DNA from: K189A clade bacterium
GTDB taxonomy: Bacteria; Pseudomonadota; Gammaproteobacteria; Pseudomonadales; Azotimanducaceae
Length of the DNA stretch: 64,000 nt
Reading direction: 5' to 3'
Assembly (NCBI GenBank): GCA_902565895.1
Contig: CACFGV010000004.1
Location: 26,186 to 90,185, forward strand
How positions within the stretch are numbered: the first letter of the stretch is position 1; each line of letters opens with the position of its first letter. The notes below the pieces were generated by a model. That model did not search any database, had not been told where the DNA came from, and was given only the letters and a program-made list of their open reading frames with translations. Position numbers and translations under genes: made by a program. Shown piece after piece: positions 38,635 to 47,318 of the stretch.

Positions 38635-39161
38635 CCATTCCTGCCGACGAATTCTTTAAGGTCCTTAAATGGCAGTTGCCTATCAGCTGGCAGACTACTT
38701 TGCGCCCTAACCCCTGCCTCGAAAAACTGCATTGTCGGCTTATGCTCACACGATTCATCGAAACATACTCGCCTGGGCAACTGAAGAATCAGCTCGTCCT
38801 CGATAAGCTCGGCGATATCAAGCTCCCGCCCGGCCGCCACGATGACATATTCTGGCTCAGTCATGTCTACCCAGGACTTTGCCTGATCTTCGTCTATAGC
38901 CACTAAGGCTGCGAAAGCTACCTGCATGGGCCACGCCACCGCTTCACTGCACAAGTGACACGCAACATGCACTAACGTTTCGGTGCTCGCTTCGACGCAA
39001 ATCCTACCGTGATCGTCGAATCGAAATTTCAACTCAACGCTTACAGCATCTACGCTCTCGCAGATCCTCACGAGGCGAGGCAGTTCTGCTGCTGGGACCT
39101 TGCGGTTTACAACACTGTTTTTTTGCGCCAAGCCCTTGTAACTTGAGTTAGCCACGGCCAT
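38604..39161 (-). CDS. yceD: YceD-family (DUF177) protein
   Basis: 185 residues from the ATG at 39161; the open frame continues upstream to 39296 but that part overlaps the divergent maf gene and lacks family character. It has the DUF177 core with ETLVHVACHLCSEAVAWP (Cys pair), DMTEPEYVIVAAGRELDIAELIEDELILQLPR (in two blocks) and a C-terminal PFKDLKEFV. YceD is linked to 23S rRNA accumulation and ribosome assembly and is nearly always next to rpmF, as here. Confidence 0.9.
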   Translation of the reverse strand: MAVANSSYKGLAQKNSVVNRKVPAAELPRLVRICESVDAVSVELKFRFDDHGRICVEASTETLVHVACHLCSEAVAWPMQVAFAALVAIDEDQAKSWVDMTEPEYVIVAAGRELDIAELIEDELILQLPRRVCFDESCEHKPTMQFFEAGVRAQSSLPADRQLPFKDLKEFVGRNGLATKQDSED

Positions 39162-39231
39162 TCCTCGAGCCTGCACGGAGCGGCGGCAATGATAGGTATC
39201 TGAAAACGTTGTGTAAAGTAACTTGGAAATT

Positions 39232-39834
39232 ATGAGCGCAAACATCGTTCTTGCATCGGCGTCCAAATATCGAGCGGCATCGCTGCGACGGCTCAACCTG
39301 TCTTTCGAGCAACGCGTCTCAAATGTCGATGAGACACCGCGTCCTGAGGAGACAGCTCAGCAACTAGCGATACGACTGGCAGCGGACAAAGCGCTCAGCA
39401 TTACCTCTATCTGCCCGAACTCGATCATTATCGGCTGTGATCAAACGGGCTCGTGTAATGGCCAAATCTTACACAAACCGGGTAGTAGAAGTGGCGCCAT
39501 AGCACAGCTATCTGACATGAGTGGCTGTGCAGCGACCTTTTACACCGGCATGACGATAATCAAAACCAACCAACAGGGCGTCGCCTCCATCACCCACGAT
39601 TTAGACGTTACTGATTTGAAGCTACGGACCCTTAGCGCCAACGAGATAGAAGCTTACGTTGACGCAGATACGCCCATCGATTGCGCAGGTTCTTTTAAGA
39701 TCGAGGCCTTAGGCATAACACTGTTTAGCGAGGTAAAAACCCGTGATCCGAGCGCCCTGCAGGGCATTTCTCTGATCCAGTTGACTCATCGGCTTAAAGC
39801 GCTAGGGATCTCTTTTAGCTCTAACTCGGCCTAG
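39232..39834 (+). CDS. Maf-family nucleotide pyrophosphatase
   Basis: 200 residues from the ATG at 39232; an upstream TTG at 39223 is the alternative. Maf proteins hydrolyse modified or non-canonical nucleoside triphosphates. The N-terminal block is VLASASKYRAASLRRLNL. VDETPRPEET and RLAADKAL follow, then the catalytic Asp block IIGCDQTGSCNG, which resembles the YceF branch (7-methyl-GTP pyrophosphatase). It is divergent from yceD, as yceF is in E. coli, and its 3' end touches rluC. Confidence 0.88.
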   Translation: MSANIVLASASKYRAASLRRLNLSFEQRVSNVDETPRPEETAQQLAIRLAADKALSITSICPNSIIIGCDQTGSCNGQILHKPGSRSGAIAQLSDMSGCAATFYTGMTIIKTNQQGVASITHDLDVTDLKLRTLSANEIEAYVDADTPIDCAGSFKIEALGITLFSEVKTRDPSALQGISLIQLTHRLKALGISFSSNSA

Positions 39835-40736
39835 TGCTCGTTCAAAGCGTTCCAAAAACTTTGCATATCCAAGGGCACTGGCGCCTTTACATCCAGTCGA
39901 TCCGACCCGATTGGGACTACCAGCCGCGACGCATGCAAACAGAGTCGCGGCGCCGCAAGCCCACCTGTCTCTCCATATTTGCTATCACCCAAAATTGGGT
40001 GTTGTTGGGACTGGGTATGCACTCTGATCTGATGAGTGCGGCCGGTATGTAGGGTGGCAGCCAAATGCGTCGCCTGAGCTTTGCGTGCGATAACAGAAAA
40101 ATCGGTACGGGCTAGCTGACCAGAGGATGAAACACGAACACGCCGCTCGCCCCAAGCCGTTTCATAGCGCTGCAATCGCAAAGACACGGTACGAACCGAT
40201 GGAGGCCATTCGCCGTCAACGAATGTGTCGTATTTCTTTTTCACCACCCGCTGCCTGAAAGCCTCTTGCACGGCTGCTAGTACCGAACGACCCTTGCAAA
40301 TGAGTAGACAGCCCGACGTATCGCGGTCGATACGGTGGGCGAGTTCCAGTCTTGGCATACCCCTCATTTCTCGCAGCAGTTCAATCACTCCGCTAGCAAC
40401 CGAACTGCCGCCATGTACCGCAAACCCCGAGGGTTTGTTCAATACAATCACATCGCCGTCCTCGTAGATAACTGCCGACTGCAAAATTTCCTGAGTCGAA
40501 TCTGCGAACTTTACGGGCGTTACCGACTTAGTGGTTACTGGGGGAATGCGGATTCGATCATCCAACTGCAAACGATAGCTGGGTTTTACCCGCCCACCGT
40601 TAACGCGCACCTCGCCAGAACGCAGGATTTTATATATGCGTTGCCGCGGCAGCCCTTTCAGATTACGCAGCAAGAAGTTATCAATTCGTTGACCAACATC
40701 CTCTGAGTGATGAATTTCTATGTACGTTACTGGCAT
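39831..40736 (-). CDS. rluC: 23S rRNA pseudouridine(955/2504/2580) synthase
   Basis: 301 residues. The N-terminal S4 domain (about 15-75) contains RQRIYKILRSGEVRVNGGRV. The RluA-type synthase domain has the catalytic Asp137 in AHRIDRDTSGCLL and the downstream block LHTGRTHQIRVH. Placement between maf/yceF and rne, divergent from rne, matches the RluC locus of gammaproteobacteria. It overlaps the maf stop by four bases. Confidence 0.94.
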   Translation of the reverse strand: MPVTYIEIHHSEDVGQRIDNFLLRNLKGLPRQRIYKILRSGEVRVNGGRVKPSYRLQLDDRIRIPPVTTKSVTPVKFADSTQEILQSAVIYEDGDVIVLNKPSGFAVHGGSSVASGVIELLREMRGMPRLELAHRIDRDTSGCLLICKGRSVLAAVQEAFRQRVVKKKYDTFVDGEWPPSVRTVSLRLQRYETAWGERRVRVSSSGQLARTDFSVIARKAQATHLAATLHTGRTHQIRVHTQSQQHPILGDSKYGETGGLAAPRLCLHASRLVVPIGSDRLDVKAPVPLDMQSFWNALNEH

Positions 40737-41465
40737 CGGCGCTCTGATTCGGCAAAAAATTTAATCGTTTGAGGGAGTTAGCAATCGCTGGTAAGCTCTC
40801 TGTGTTTTTACTGGGCACGGTCGCGAAGCGCAATTAAAAAGCCGCGCTTAGATCAGCATCATTGCTCCATGTCGCTATAGTATCAGTAGCGACCGCAATC
40901 GTTATGGTGATGGCAGCGACAGTATTAGTAATGCCGTGCCCAGACTTAACACAGATAATTAGAACCGCTGGCGACACGATCGGCGGTCTCATTTGCAAAA
41001 ACGATGCGTCAATTTACGCATCTCTAATTAACGGCGAAATAGATTTTAGTGATTACACGCGTTCCCATAGCGGTAAGCGTGTGAAAGACGGCATAAGAGC
41101 AATCAAGGCCAGCAACCGGAGTCATTTGTCTATCAGATGCACCGGCAGATGCGGTTAGCAGCATCTCTTAACCTGTGAGCCCGCCCTCTTTCTGGAAGCG
41201 GAAACGGATCCGCGGTGGCAATGGATTTTTAACGACAGTAGACAGGTTTTTATTGCAACCTCAGTTGCATCGGTAATCCCGCGAATACTTGCCTCTGTCA
41301 GCAGTACGGCTATGGCCTGTCGGTTGAGCTTTTGTTTAAAAGCGGAAGGGGTAATCGAGATGGGCATAATCACAAGTCGACCAGCAACCACCGCCAGTTA
41401 AAGACTCTATATCTATTTCGTCCATAACCTGGATGCGCCGTGGCGTGGTCCGGACGGAGAAAGAT
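40737..41465. other. long region upstream of rne, with a stable hairpin
   Basis: 729 bases between rluC and rne. Two open frames exist, one plus (40862-41158) and one minus (41155-41391), but neither has a recognisable family, ribosome site or convincing composition. A perfect 7-pair hairpin GATGCGT-6-ACGCATC lies at 41003-41022. In E. coli the long rne leader folds into stems that let RNase E cleave and thereby limit its own mRNA. This region could play the same part, which is inference. GGAG precedes the rne start. Confidence 0.5.
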
Positions 41466-44198
41466 ATGAAAAGAATGCTAATTAACGCGCGGCAACCGGA
41501 AGAGGTGCGCATAGCCCTTGTGGATGGTCAAAAACTCTACGATTTAGACATCGAAAATCGTTCTAGAGAACAGAAAAAATCCAGTATTTACAAGGCTAAA
41601 ATCACCAGGGTCGAGAAAAGCCTTGAAGCGGCTTTTGTCGATTTCGGTGCCGAACGTCACGGCTTTTTGCCGCTCAAGGAGATTGCTCGCGAGTATCAAC
41701 AAAAAGGCAATTCCGGCGGTGAAACGGTACGCGAAGGTACAGAAATCATTGTCCAAGTTGAGAAAGAAGAGCGTGGAACTAAGGGCGCAGCGCTAACTTC
41801 GTATTTAAGCCTCGCTGGGCGTTACATGGTGTTAATGCCCAACAACCCTAGAGCCGGTGGTATCTCTCGCCGAATCGAGGGCGATGATCGAGACGAGTTG
41901 CGTGCCGCGATGTCAAATCTCGATATACCTGCTGGCATGGGTGTCATCGTCCGCACCGCAGGCGTGGGTCGCAGCAGCGAGGAACTTAATTGGGATCTGT
42001 CTTACTTGCTGCAACTTTGGGAAGCCATCAAAGCCGCCGGAGCCAGCGAGGCTACGCCATCGCTGTTGTATCAAGAAAATAGCGCTGTGCTGCGCGCTAT
42101 TCGCGACAACTTGCGTCCAGACATCGGCGAGGTGCTTATTGAGGGCGAATCGGCGTTCGAAGAGGCTTCAGCCTTTATTTCCCAGGTCATGCCAAATTAT
42201 CGGGACAAGGTTAAAGCCTACGATGATCCTATTCCCTTGTTCAGCCGCTATCAGATCGAGAGTCAAATCGAAACGGCCTTTGAACACACCGTTAAATTGC
42301 CATCCGGTGGCAGCATTGTAATCGACCCTACCGAGGCCCTGGTCTCAATCGATATAAATTCCGCTCGTGCGACCAAGGGTTCAGACATAGAGGAAACTGC
42401 CCTTAACACTAATTTAGAGGCTGCCGACGAGATCGCCCGCCAACTGAGGATTAGGGACATCGGCGGTCTGGTGGTCATCGATTTCATCGATATGATGATT
42501 ACCAAAAACCAACGTGCCGTAGAAAATCGCATGCGCAATGCATTAGAAGCCGATCGCGCACGGATTCAAACTGGCCGAATTTCACGCTTCGGTCTAATGG
42601 AGATGAGTCGTCAAAGATTACGCCCTTCATTAGAGGAGATTTCTACCGAGCTGTGTCCGCGTTGCAATGGTCAAGGCCGCATTCGTGATACCCGTTCGTT
42701 GGCGCTAGCGATACTGCGGGTAATGGAGGAAGAGTCTCTCAAAGAACGCAGCGCGGTTATCCGAGTACAAGTACCGCTCGCGATTGGCGCATTTTTACTT
42801 AATGAGAAACGCAGTGATCTGGCGGAAATAGAAAAGCACTCGCAGACCCATATCGTCATTATCCCCAACTCAAATCTGCAAACTCCGCACTATCTGGTGG
42901 AACGACTTCGCGATGACCACGTGGAAGATGAAGGCGAAATCCCTAGCTATATGCTCTCGGATCTTGCAAATCAGGCGACCGCACAAGAAATGCCTGAGGA
43001 AACCGCCCTCCCTCAGCATCCTCAAGCAGCTGTGAAGCCCCAGATCCAAAATCGAACACCTGCGCCGACAGTAGTCCCTGCTGCCAAGACTGATGCGTCT
43101 CCTGGCTTTTTCAAAAGATTGTTCAAGAGCCTTTTCTCTGACGAAGTAACCACTACCGACGAAGAGCGCAAGAGCAAAAGCAAACGCGGAGCTAAACCGA
43201 CGAGCGGCCGCAATCAACGCAAGCGCCGAGATGAAAACAACAGCAGCAAACGAGAAGGTAATGGCAGTCGCACAGAGCAAAAGCGAGGCGATCATGGGGA
43301 GCGGGATGACAAGCGGCGAACTCGTAAAACCAATCCCGAAGAGAGGCGAACAAATAAGAAAGCAACCACTGCAAATAACGACTCAAAGGCCGAATCAAAG
43401 ACGCGCAGTAAAGCTAAGACCGAACGCAGCGCAACCCAAGACGATTTCGTAGCGATTCCAAAGGAGGAACGCCAACCTAGCGCTGAGGATTTAGCGAAGA
43501 GTAAGCGTCAGCCAAAGCGCGACCGCAGCGCACCACCGCGTAACATCGAAATCCCGGCATACAAATCAGAACCTGCGGCAGAGACTCCAGACTTTGAGAC
43601 TTCCGCTGTGGTAGAACCGGAGGAAAGTTCAACAGCCTCAGTTAAGGCAACTGCCGACGTTGGCGCTGCCACCGCTCGAGCCGAGAATGACCCCAGAAAC
43701 AAAGTGCCGACCGCTACAGAACCCGCGGCGGAGCAGCACAGCGAAATATCATCTTCTGTGGCATTCGCTGAAGCCGTAGAGCCAGCCGACACCGGTAATA
43801 CGAATATTACGGATGATGCCCCGAGTGCAGAGTCTAACGACACGCCAACATCAATATCGAATGCAACAACACCGACTGCTGCTCGAGAAACTACTGAACC
43901 TCAACAACACGAGGCGACCAATATAGAGGAGCATGCAGACCCCAGCGGTGGTGCGGTGCAGGACACATCAGCAGGCGAAACCGAAGAGCCTAGCATCGAA
44001 TCGAGCGCAGAAGAATCAGCTTCCACAAAGGAGCAACCCATAACCCCAGCTGAGGCGACTCCACAAAAACCCGCTAGGGCTTCCAATGACCCACGAGAAG
44101 TGCGGCGGCGTGAGCGGGAAGCAGCGCTGAGATCAGAGGGTGTGAGCGTTCCCAACAATGACAATCAGGATAAAACTGAAGGCTCAGTTTCTAGCTGA
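41466..44198 (+). CDS. rne: ribonuclease E
   Basis: The main endoribonuclease and degradosome scaffold. 910 residues from the ATG at 41466, whose MKRMLINA start matches E. coli; an upstream frame extension is rejected. The S1 domain spans about 38-120. The catalytic Mg-binding Asp296 and Asp339 lie in [13 protein letters not shown] and [10 protein letters not shown], and the Zn-link is CPRC (397-400). The C-terminal half (from about 520) is low-complexity, first Lys/Arg-rich then Glu/Ala/Thr-rich, as in scaffold domains. The 3' end overlaps convergent murB by 34 bases. Confidence 0.96.
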   Translation: MKRMLINARQPEEVRIALVDGQKLYDLDIENRSREQKKSSIYKAKITRVEKSLEAAFVDFGAERHGFLPLKEIAREYQQKGNSGGETVREGTEIIVQVEKEERGTKGAALTSYLSLAGRYMVLMPNNPRAGGISRRIEGDDRDELRAAMSNLDIPAGMGVIVRTAGVGRSSEELNWDLSYLLQLWEAIKAAGASEATPSLLYQENSAVLRAIRDNLRPDIGEVLIEGESAFEEASAFISQVMPNYRDKVKAYDDPIPLFSRYQIESQIETAFEHTVKLPSGGSIVIDPTEALVSIDINSARATKGSDIEETALNTNLEAADEIARQLRIRDIGGLVVIDFIDMMITKNQRAVENRMRNALEADRARIQTGRISRFGLMEMSRQRLRPSLEEISTELCPRCNGQGRIRDTRSLALAILRVMEEESLKERSAVIRVQVPLAIGAFLLNEKRSDLAEIEKHSQTHIVIIPNSNLQTPHYLVERLRDDHVEDEGEIPSYMLSDLANQATAQEMPEETALPQHPQAAVKPQIQNRTPAPTVVPAAKTDASPGFFKRLFKSLFSDEVTTTDEERKSKSKRGAKPTSGRNQRKRRDENNSSKREGNGSRTEQKRGDHGERDDKRRTRKTNPEERRTNKKATTANNDSKAESKTRSKAKTERSATQDDFVAIPKEERQPSAEDLAKSKRQPKRDRSAPPRNIEIPAYKSEPAAETPDFETSAVVEPEESSTASVKATADVGAATARAENDPRNKVPTATEPAAEQHSEISSSVAFAEAVEPADTGNTNITDDAPSAESNDTPTSISNATTPTAARETTEPQQHEATNIEEHADPSGGAVQDTSAGETEEPSIESSAEESASTKEQPITPAEATPQKPARASNDPREVRRREREAALRSEGVSVPNNDNQDKTEGSVSS

Positions 44199-45154
44199 AC
44201 GGCAAATACCTCAGCAACGCTGGCTCGCACATCATTGGCAAACTCCAAGATGTGCGATGCCTCGGCGTTATCATAGTTAACCAACACGAGAGGTTGGTGC
44301 GGCCAACAACCCACCCGCTCGCCTGGTTTTTCCTTCCAGCCGCAACGATCAATCAACTGTGCTGCCGATAATTTTACGCCAGCTCCAGTGTTATAAGTGG
44401 ATAAGCCCAGCGCTTCGAAGTCTGCAATCTGAGATGAGTTGATGATCGGATTCTTGAAAAAACTTCCAACGTTTGGATCCACCGTGGGGTCGGGCAGCTT
44501 AGCTGTGCGGATCGCAATCACCGCGTCAGCGATACGCTGCGCCGTAAGCCCGCTAAAATTGGTGAAACGATCGGCAAGCTCAGGATAGGTCAAACAGGGC
44601 TTTGGCAACTTTGATAAACGCAGCCTGAGTGCCGTAATCACTTCTTCCGTTCGACCTTGAAAACGGCTGCTTCGATATCCAAAGCCACACTTCTCGTTAC
44701 TCAGCCAGAGCAATCGGTTCTGTGCGTCAACAATCTGCACCGCCTCAAGGACATCAGCCAACTCTACACCGTAAGCGCCAATATTTTGTACCGGCGCAGC
44801 ACCTGCTAGACCCGGAATCAATGCGAGATTTTCGATACCAAACCAATCTTGACCTACGCAGTGCATGACAAGCTCATGCCAATTCTGGCCGGCACTAATT
44901 TCCAGCAAGACCTCAGTATTAGTTTCATCGATGACATGGACGCCAGTAGACGCCATAACACCCAACACCCCCCTCACCTTGGGCAACGGCACCAAATTGG
45001 ACCCTGCCCCAATCACTTTGAATGCTACTCCCTTAGTCCGAGCAAATCGTTTGGCCTCCACAATGTCCTGGCCACTACGCAATAAACAACCAAACTCAGC
45101 CACACTTGTAAGGGCTAGAGTATTTGGTACAGGAAAATTCTCAATGATATTCAC
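44165..45154 (-). CDS. murB: UDP-N-acetylenolpyruvoylglucosamine reductase
   Basis: FAD/NADPH enzyme that forms UDP-MurNAc. 329 residues if started at the GTG at 45154, two bases after the alkB stop; the protein then begins [15 protein letters not shown], like the type I MurB N terminus. The ATG at 45223 would overlap alkB by 67 bases with no family similarity. The FAD domain shows [14 protein letters not shown], then NIGAYGVEL and FGYRSSRF. The catalytic Ser lies in VGSFFKNP and the C-terminal Glu block is VQLETEP. This is the Tyr-loop-containing type I enzyme. Confidence 0.92.
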   Translation of the reverse strand: MNIIENFPVPNTLALTSVAEFGCLLRSGQDIVEAKRFARTKGVAFKVIGAGSNLVPLPKVRGVLGVMASTGVHVIDETNTEVLLEISAGQNWHELVMHCVGQDWFGIENLALIPGLAGAAPVQNIGAYGVELADVLEAVQIVDAQNRLLWLSNEKCGFGYRSSRFQGRTEEVITALRLRLSKLPKPCLTYPELADRFTNFSGLTAQRIADAVIAIRTAKLPDPTVDPNVGSFFKNPIINSSQIADFEALGLSTYNTGAGVKLSAAQLIDRCGWKEKPGERVGCWPHQPLVLVNYDNAEASHILEFANDVRASVAEVFAVQLETEPSVLS

Positions 45155-45156
45155 AA

Positions 45157-45705
45157 CTACTGAATCAACCGAAACGTGAGGTTGATGCGCTCGCCCACCC
45201 GCCGCTTGGTTTTCGTTAAACAATGGCGTTGCCGCCCGTTAAAGATCATCAGGGAGCCATGTTCGAGATCGATATGTCGACGTTCTTCAGCAGAGCCTTG
45301 TTCTATTCTGAACCGTCGTTCAGCGCCCAAACTCAATGAAGCTATATCGCCTTGGCACCCTGTCTCGTCGTCTCGATGCCAGCCCATATAGTCCTGCCCA
45401 TTTTTATATCTATTGAGCAAAAGAAAGTTAAATTTCTGCCCAGCCGTTCTTTCGATGCGAGCCCTCAAACTTTCCAAGGACTCTGGCCACCCCGAGCCCT
45501 CATGATCCAATCCCGTATAGCGATAATTCAAACCCGTATCCCCAATCCAGGCCAATTGTCTTGGTGCTAAAACTCGCTGCCCAAATATGGAAAAGGTCTC
45601 TTGCTGCCAGTGCACTTCAGTAGTGTTCTGTAGCCATATGAACCAATGGTCAGCTTCTTGTGGAGTTAAAAAATGTTGTTGGTATCGCACACTCGGTAGC
45701 CGCAT
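45157..45705 (-). CDS. AlkB-family 2-oxoglutarate/Fe(II)-dependent dioxygenase
   Basis: 182 residues resembling the ALKBH2/3-like AlkB proteins that reverse N-methyl damage in DNA. The iron ligands are His110 and Asp112 in MGWHRDDE and His161 in GRQRHCLTK. Arg173 and Arg179 in RINLTFRLIQ bind 2-oxoglutarate. LLLNRYKNGQDYMGWHRD is the family block. It sits directly upstream of murB on the same strand. There is no ada box or adaptive-response gene nearby. Confidence 0.9.
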   Translation of the reverse strand: MRLPSVRYQQHFLTPQEADHWFIWLQNTTEVHWQQETFSIFGQRVLAPRQLAWIGDTGLNYRYTGLDHEGSGWPESLESLRARIERTAGQKFNFLLLNRYKNGQDYMGWHRDDETGCQGDIASLSLGAERRFRIEQGSAEERRHIDLEHGSLMIFNGRQRHCLTKTKRRVGERINLTFRLIQ

Positions 45706-45759
45706 CGGAATATCGGTAATGTATACTAACCACCGCCACGAAACTAACGGGGAACTCTA

Positions 45760-46527
45760 TTGAACATCGAAGGAAAAGTAGCGGTCATAACTGGCGGCGC
45801 GTCTGGCTTAGGCAGAGCCACAGCAGAGATGATTGTCGCTCATGGCGGCAAGGTCGCAATCTTGGATCTGAATGAAGATCTGGCGAAGGCAACCGCTGAA
45901 GAAATCGGCAACTCCGCTGCGTATCAGGTCAATGTAACCGATGACGCATCAGTTACCGCAGCGATTGAAAAGATCCATGCCGACTTTGGTGCCATTCATA
46001 TCAATGTGAACTGCGCAGGTATCGGTGCTGCCTCGCGCACGGTTGGCCGTGAAGGGGCATTGGACATCGCGAAATTTAACTTCATCATCCAGGTCAACCT
46101 CATCGGCACTTTTTCGGTGTTGAGTAAGTGCGCAGCAATCATGCAGGTTAACGAACCGGAAGGTGAAGCGTTGGAGCGCGGTGTGGTGATCAATACCGCA
46201 TCGGTCGCCGCATACGACGGTCAGATTGGCCAAGCGGCCTATTCAGCAAGCAAAGCTGGCGTCGCTGGAATGACCTTGCCGGTTGCCCGTGATCTATCTC
46301 GCCAAGGTGTGCGAATTTGCACTATCGCGCCGGGTATTTTTAACACGCCTATGATGGCTGGTGCTCCTGACCAGGTTCGCGATCCTTTAATTGAAATGGT
46401 GCAGTACCCGAAACGTCTGGGCTTGCCGCCGGAATTTGCATCACTAAGCAAGCAAATTGTCGAAAACCCTTATCTCAATGGCGAAACCATTCGCCTAGAT
46501 GGCGGCATCCGCATGGCGCCTAAGTAA
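45760..46527 (+). CDS. SDR-family 3-hydroxyacyl-CoA dehydrogenase (HSD10-like)
   Basis: 255 residues starting at a TTG with GGGGAA upstream. It has the SDR cofactor motif TGGASGLG (11-18), an NAD-selecting Asp at the end of strand 2 (ILDLNED), and the catalytic Ser148, Tyr161 and Lys165 (YSASK). The sequence AAIMQVNEPEGEALERGVVINTASVAAYDGQIGQ (in pieces across 126-159) is typical of type-2 3-hydroxyacyl-CoA dehydrogenases acting on short branched acyl-CoA. The C terminus LNGETIRLDGGIRM agrees. It fits with the acyl-CoA dehydrogenases elsewhere in the window. Confidence 0.88.
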   Translation: MNIEGKVAVITGGASGLGRATAEMIVAHGGKVAILDLNEDLAKATAEEIGNSAAYQVNVTDDASVTAAIEKIHADFGAIHINVNCAGIGAASRTVGREGALDIAKFNFIIQVNLIGTFSVLSKCAAIMQVNEPEGEALERGVVINTASVAAYDGQIGQAAYSASKAGVAGMTLPVARDLSRQGVRICTIAPGIFNTPMMAGAPDQVRDPLIEMVQYPKRLGLPPEFASLSKQIVENPYLNGETIRLDGGIRMAPK

Positions 46528-46532
46528 CAACC

Positions 46533-47318
46533 TTAATCACTCACCTCCGACCAAAGTGCTTGAATGCGCTCTAGGTCGGCTGGTGTATCGACCCCGCCAG
46601 GGACTGGCTCCTGCGCCGGCACAATCAGCAACTTCAATCCCGCCTGCAACCAGCGCAATTGTTCCAACATTTCGATTTTTTCAAGCGCACAGAGCCCTAG
46701 CTCAACGAAGGTCCGCAAGCCGTTTACACGAAAACCATAAATACCAACGTGTCGCTGTATTCGCCCAGTCGACTGCAATTCGCTCCAGGCATCTTCTGAG
46801 ACAGTACCCGACGCCAAAGAGTCTCGGGCAAAAGGTATAGGGGCTCGAGAAAAATACATCGCATGCCACGAGTCATCGGCGACCACCTTAACCACATTGG
46901 GGTTTAAAAAGTCATCAAGCGCTTCCAACGGCTCAGATACGGTAGCCATTTCTAACGTCGGCAAAGCCTGTAGCTTCTCGATCAACGCATTAATAACGCT
47001 AATCGGCATCAGCGGCTCATCGCCCTGCACGTTAATAATGTGGTCTTCATCAGGCCACCTCATGAGTTCAGCCACCTGCATGGAACGATCAGATCCTGAA
47101 GTGTGCTCAGGATCGGTTAGTACGGCAGTAAAACCCGCCGCTTCAACTGCGGTGGCAACGCGTTGATCATCTACCGCCACTACAACGTCGTCAGCTACAG
47201 ATCGCGCGGCTTGTTGAGCGACTCTAACCACCATCGGTTGACCGCCGATATCTACCAGCGGTTTGCCAGGCAGGCGAGTTGAACCGAAGCGTGCGGGTAT
47301 TACTACATGCACCGTCAT
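46533..47318 (-). CDS. kdsB: 3-deoxy-manno-octulosonate cytidylyltransferase
   Basis: Makes CMP-Kdo for lipopolysaccharide core. 261 residues, normal length. The nucleotide-binding block is VVIPARFGSTRLPGKPL; VLTDPEHTSGSDR and IINVQGDEPLMP carry the substrate and Mg-binding residues; RHVGIYGFRVNGL is the C-terminal block. Its ATG overlaps the stop of the msbA-lpxK fusion (ATGA). The Trm112-like ycaR gene often found next to kdsB is absent. Confidence 0.95.
   Translation of the reverse strand: MTVHVVIPARFGSTRLPGKPLVDIGGQPMVVRVAQQAARSVADDVVVAVDDQRVATAVEAAGFTAVLTDPEHTSGSDRSMQVAELMRWPDEDHIINVQGDEPLMPISVINALIEKLQALPTLEMATVSEPLEALDDFLNPNVVKVVADDSWHAMYFSRAPIPFARDSLASGTVSEDAWSELQSTGRIQRHVGIYGFRVNGLRTFVELGLCALEKIEMLEQLRWLQAGLKLLIVPAQEPVPGGVDTPADLERIQALWSEVSD

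Noticed and set aside
40862..41158. 98-residue plus-strand frame upstream of rne, with a hydrophobic N terminus
   Set aside because: No ribosome site, no recognised family and a mixed composition; it lies where an rne leader is expected, so I did not call it a gene.
41155..41391. 78-residue minus-strand frame upstream of rne
   Set aside because: No family resemblance or ribosome site, and it would run antisense to the probable rne leader.
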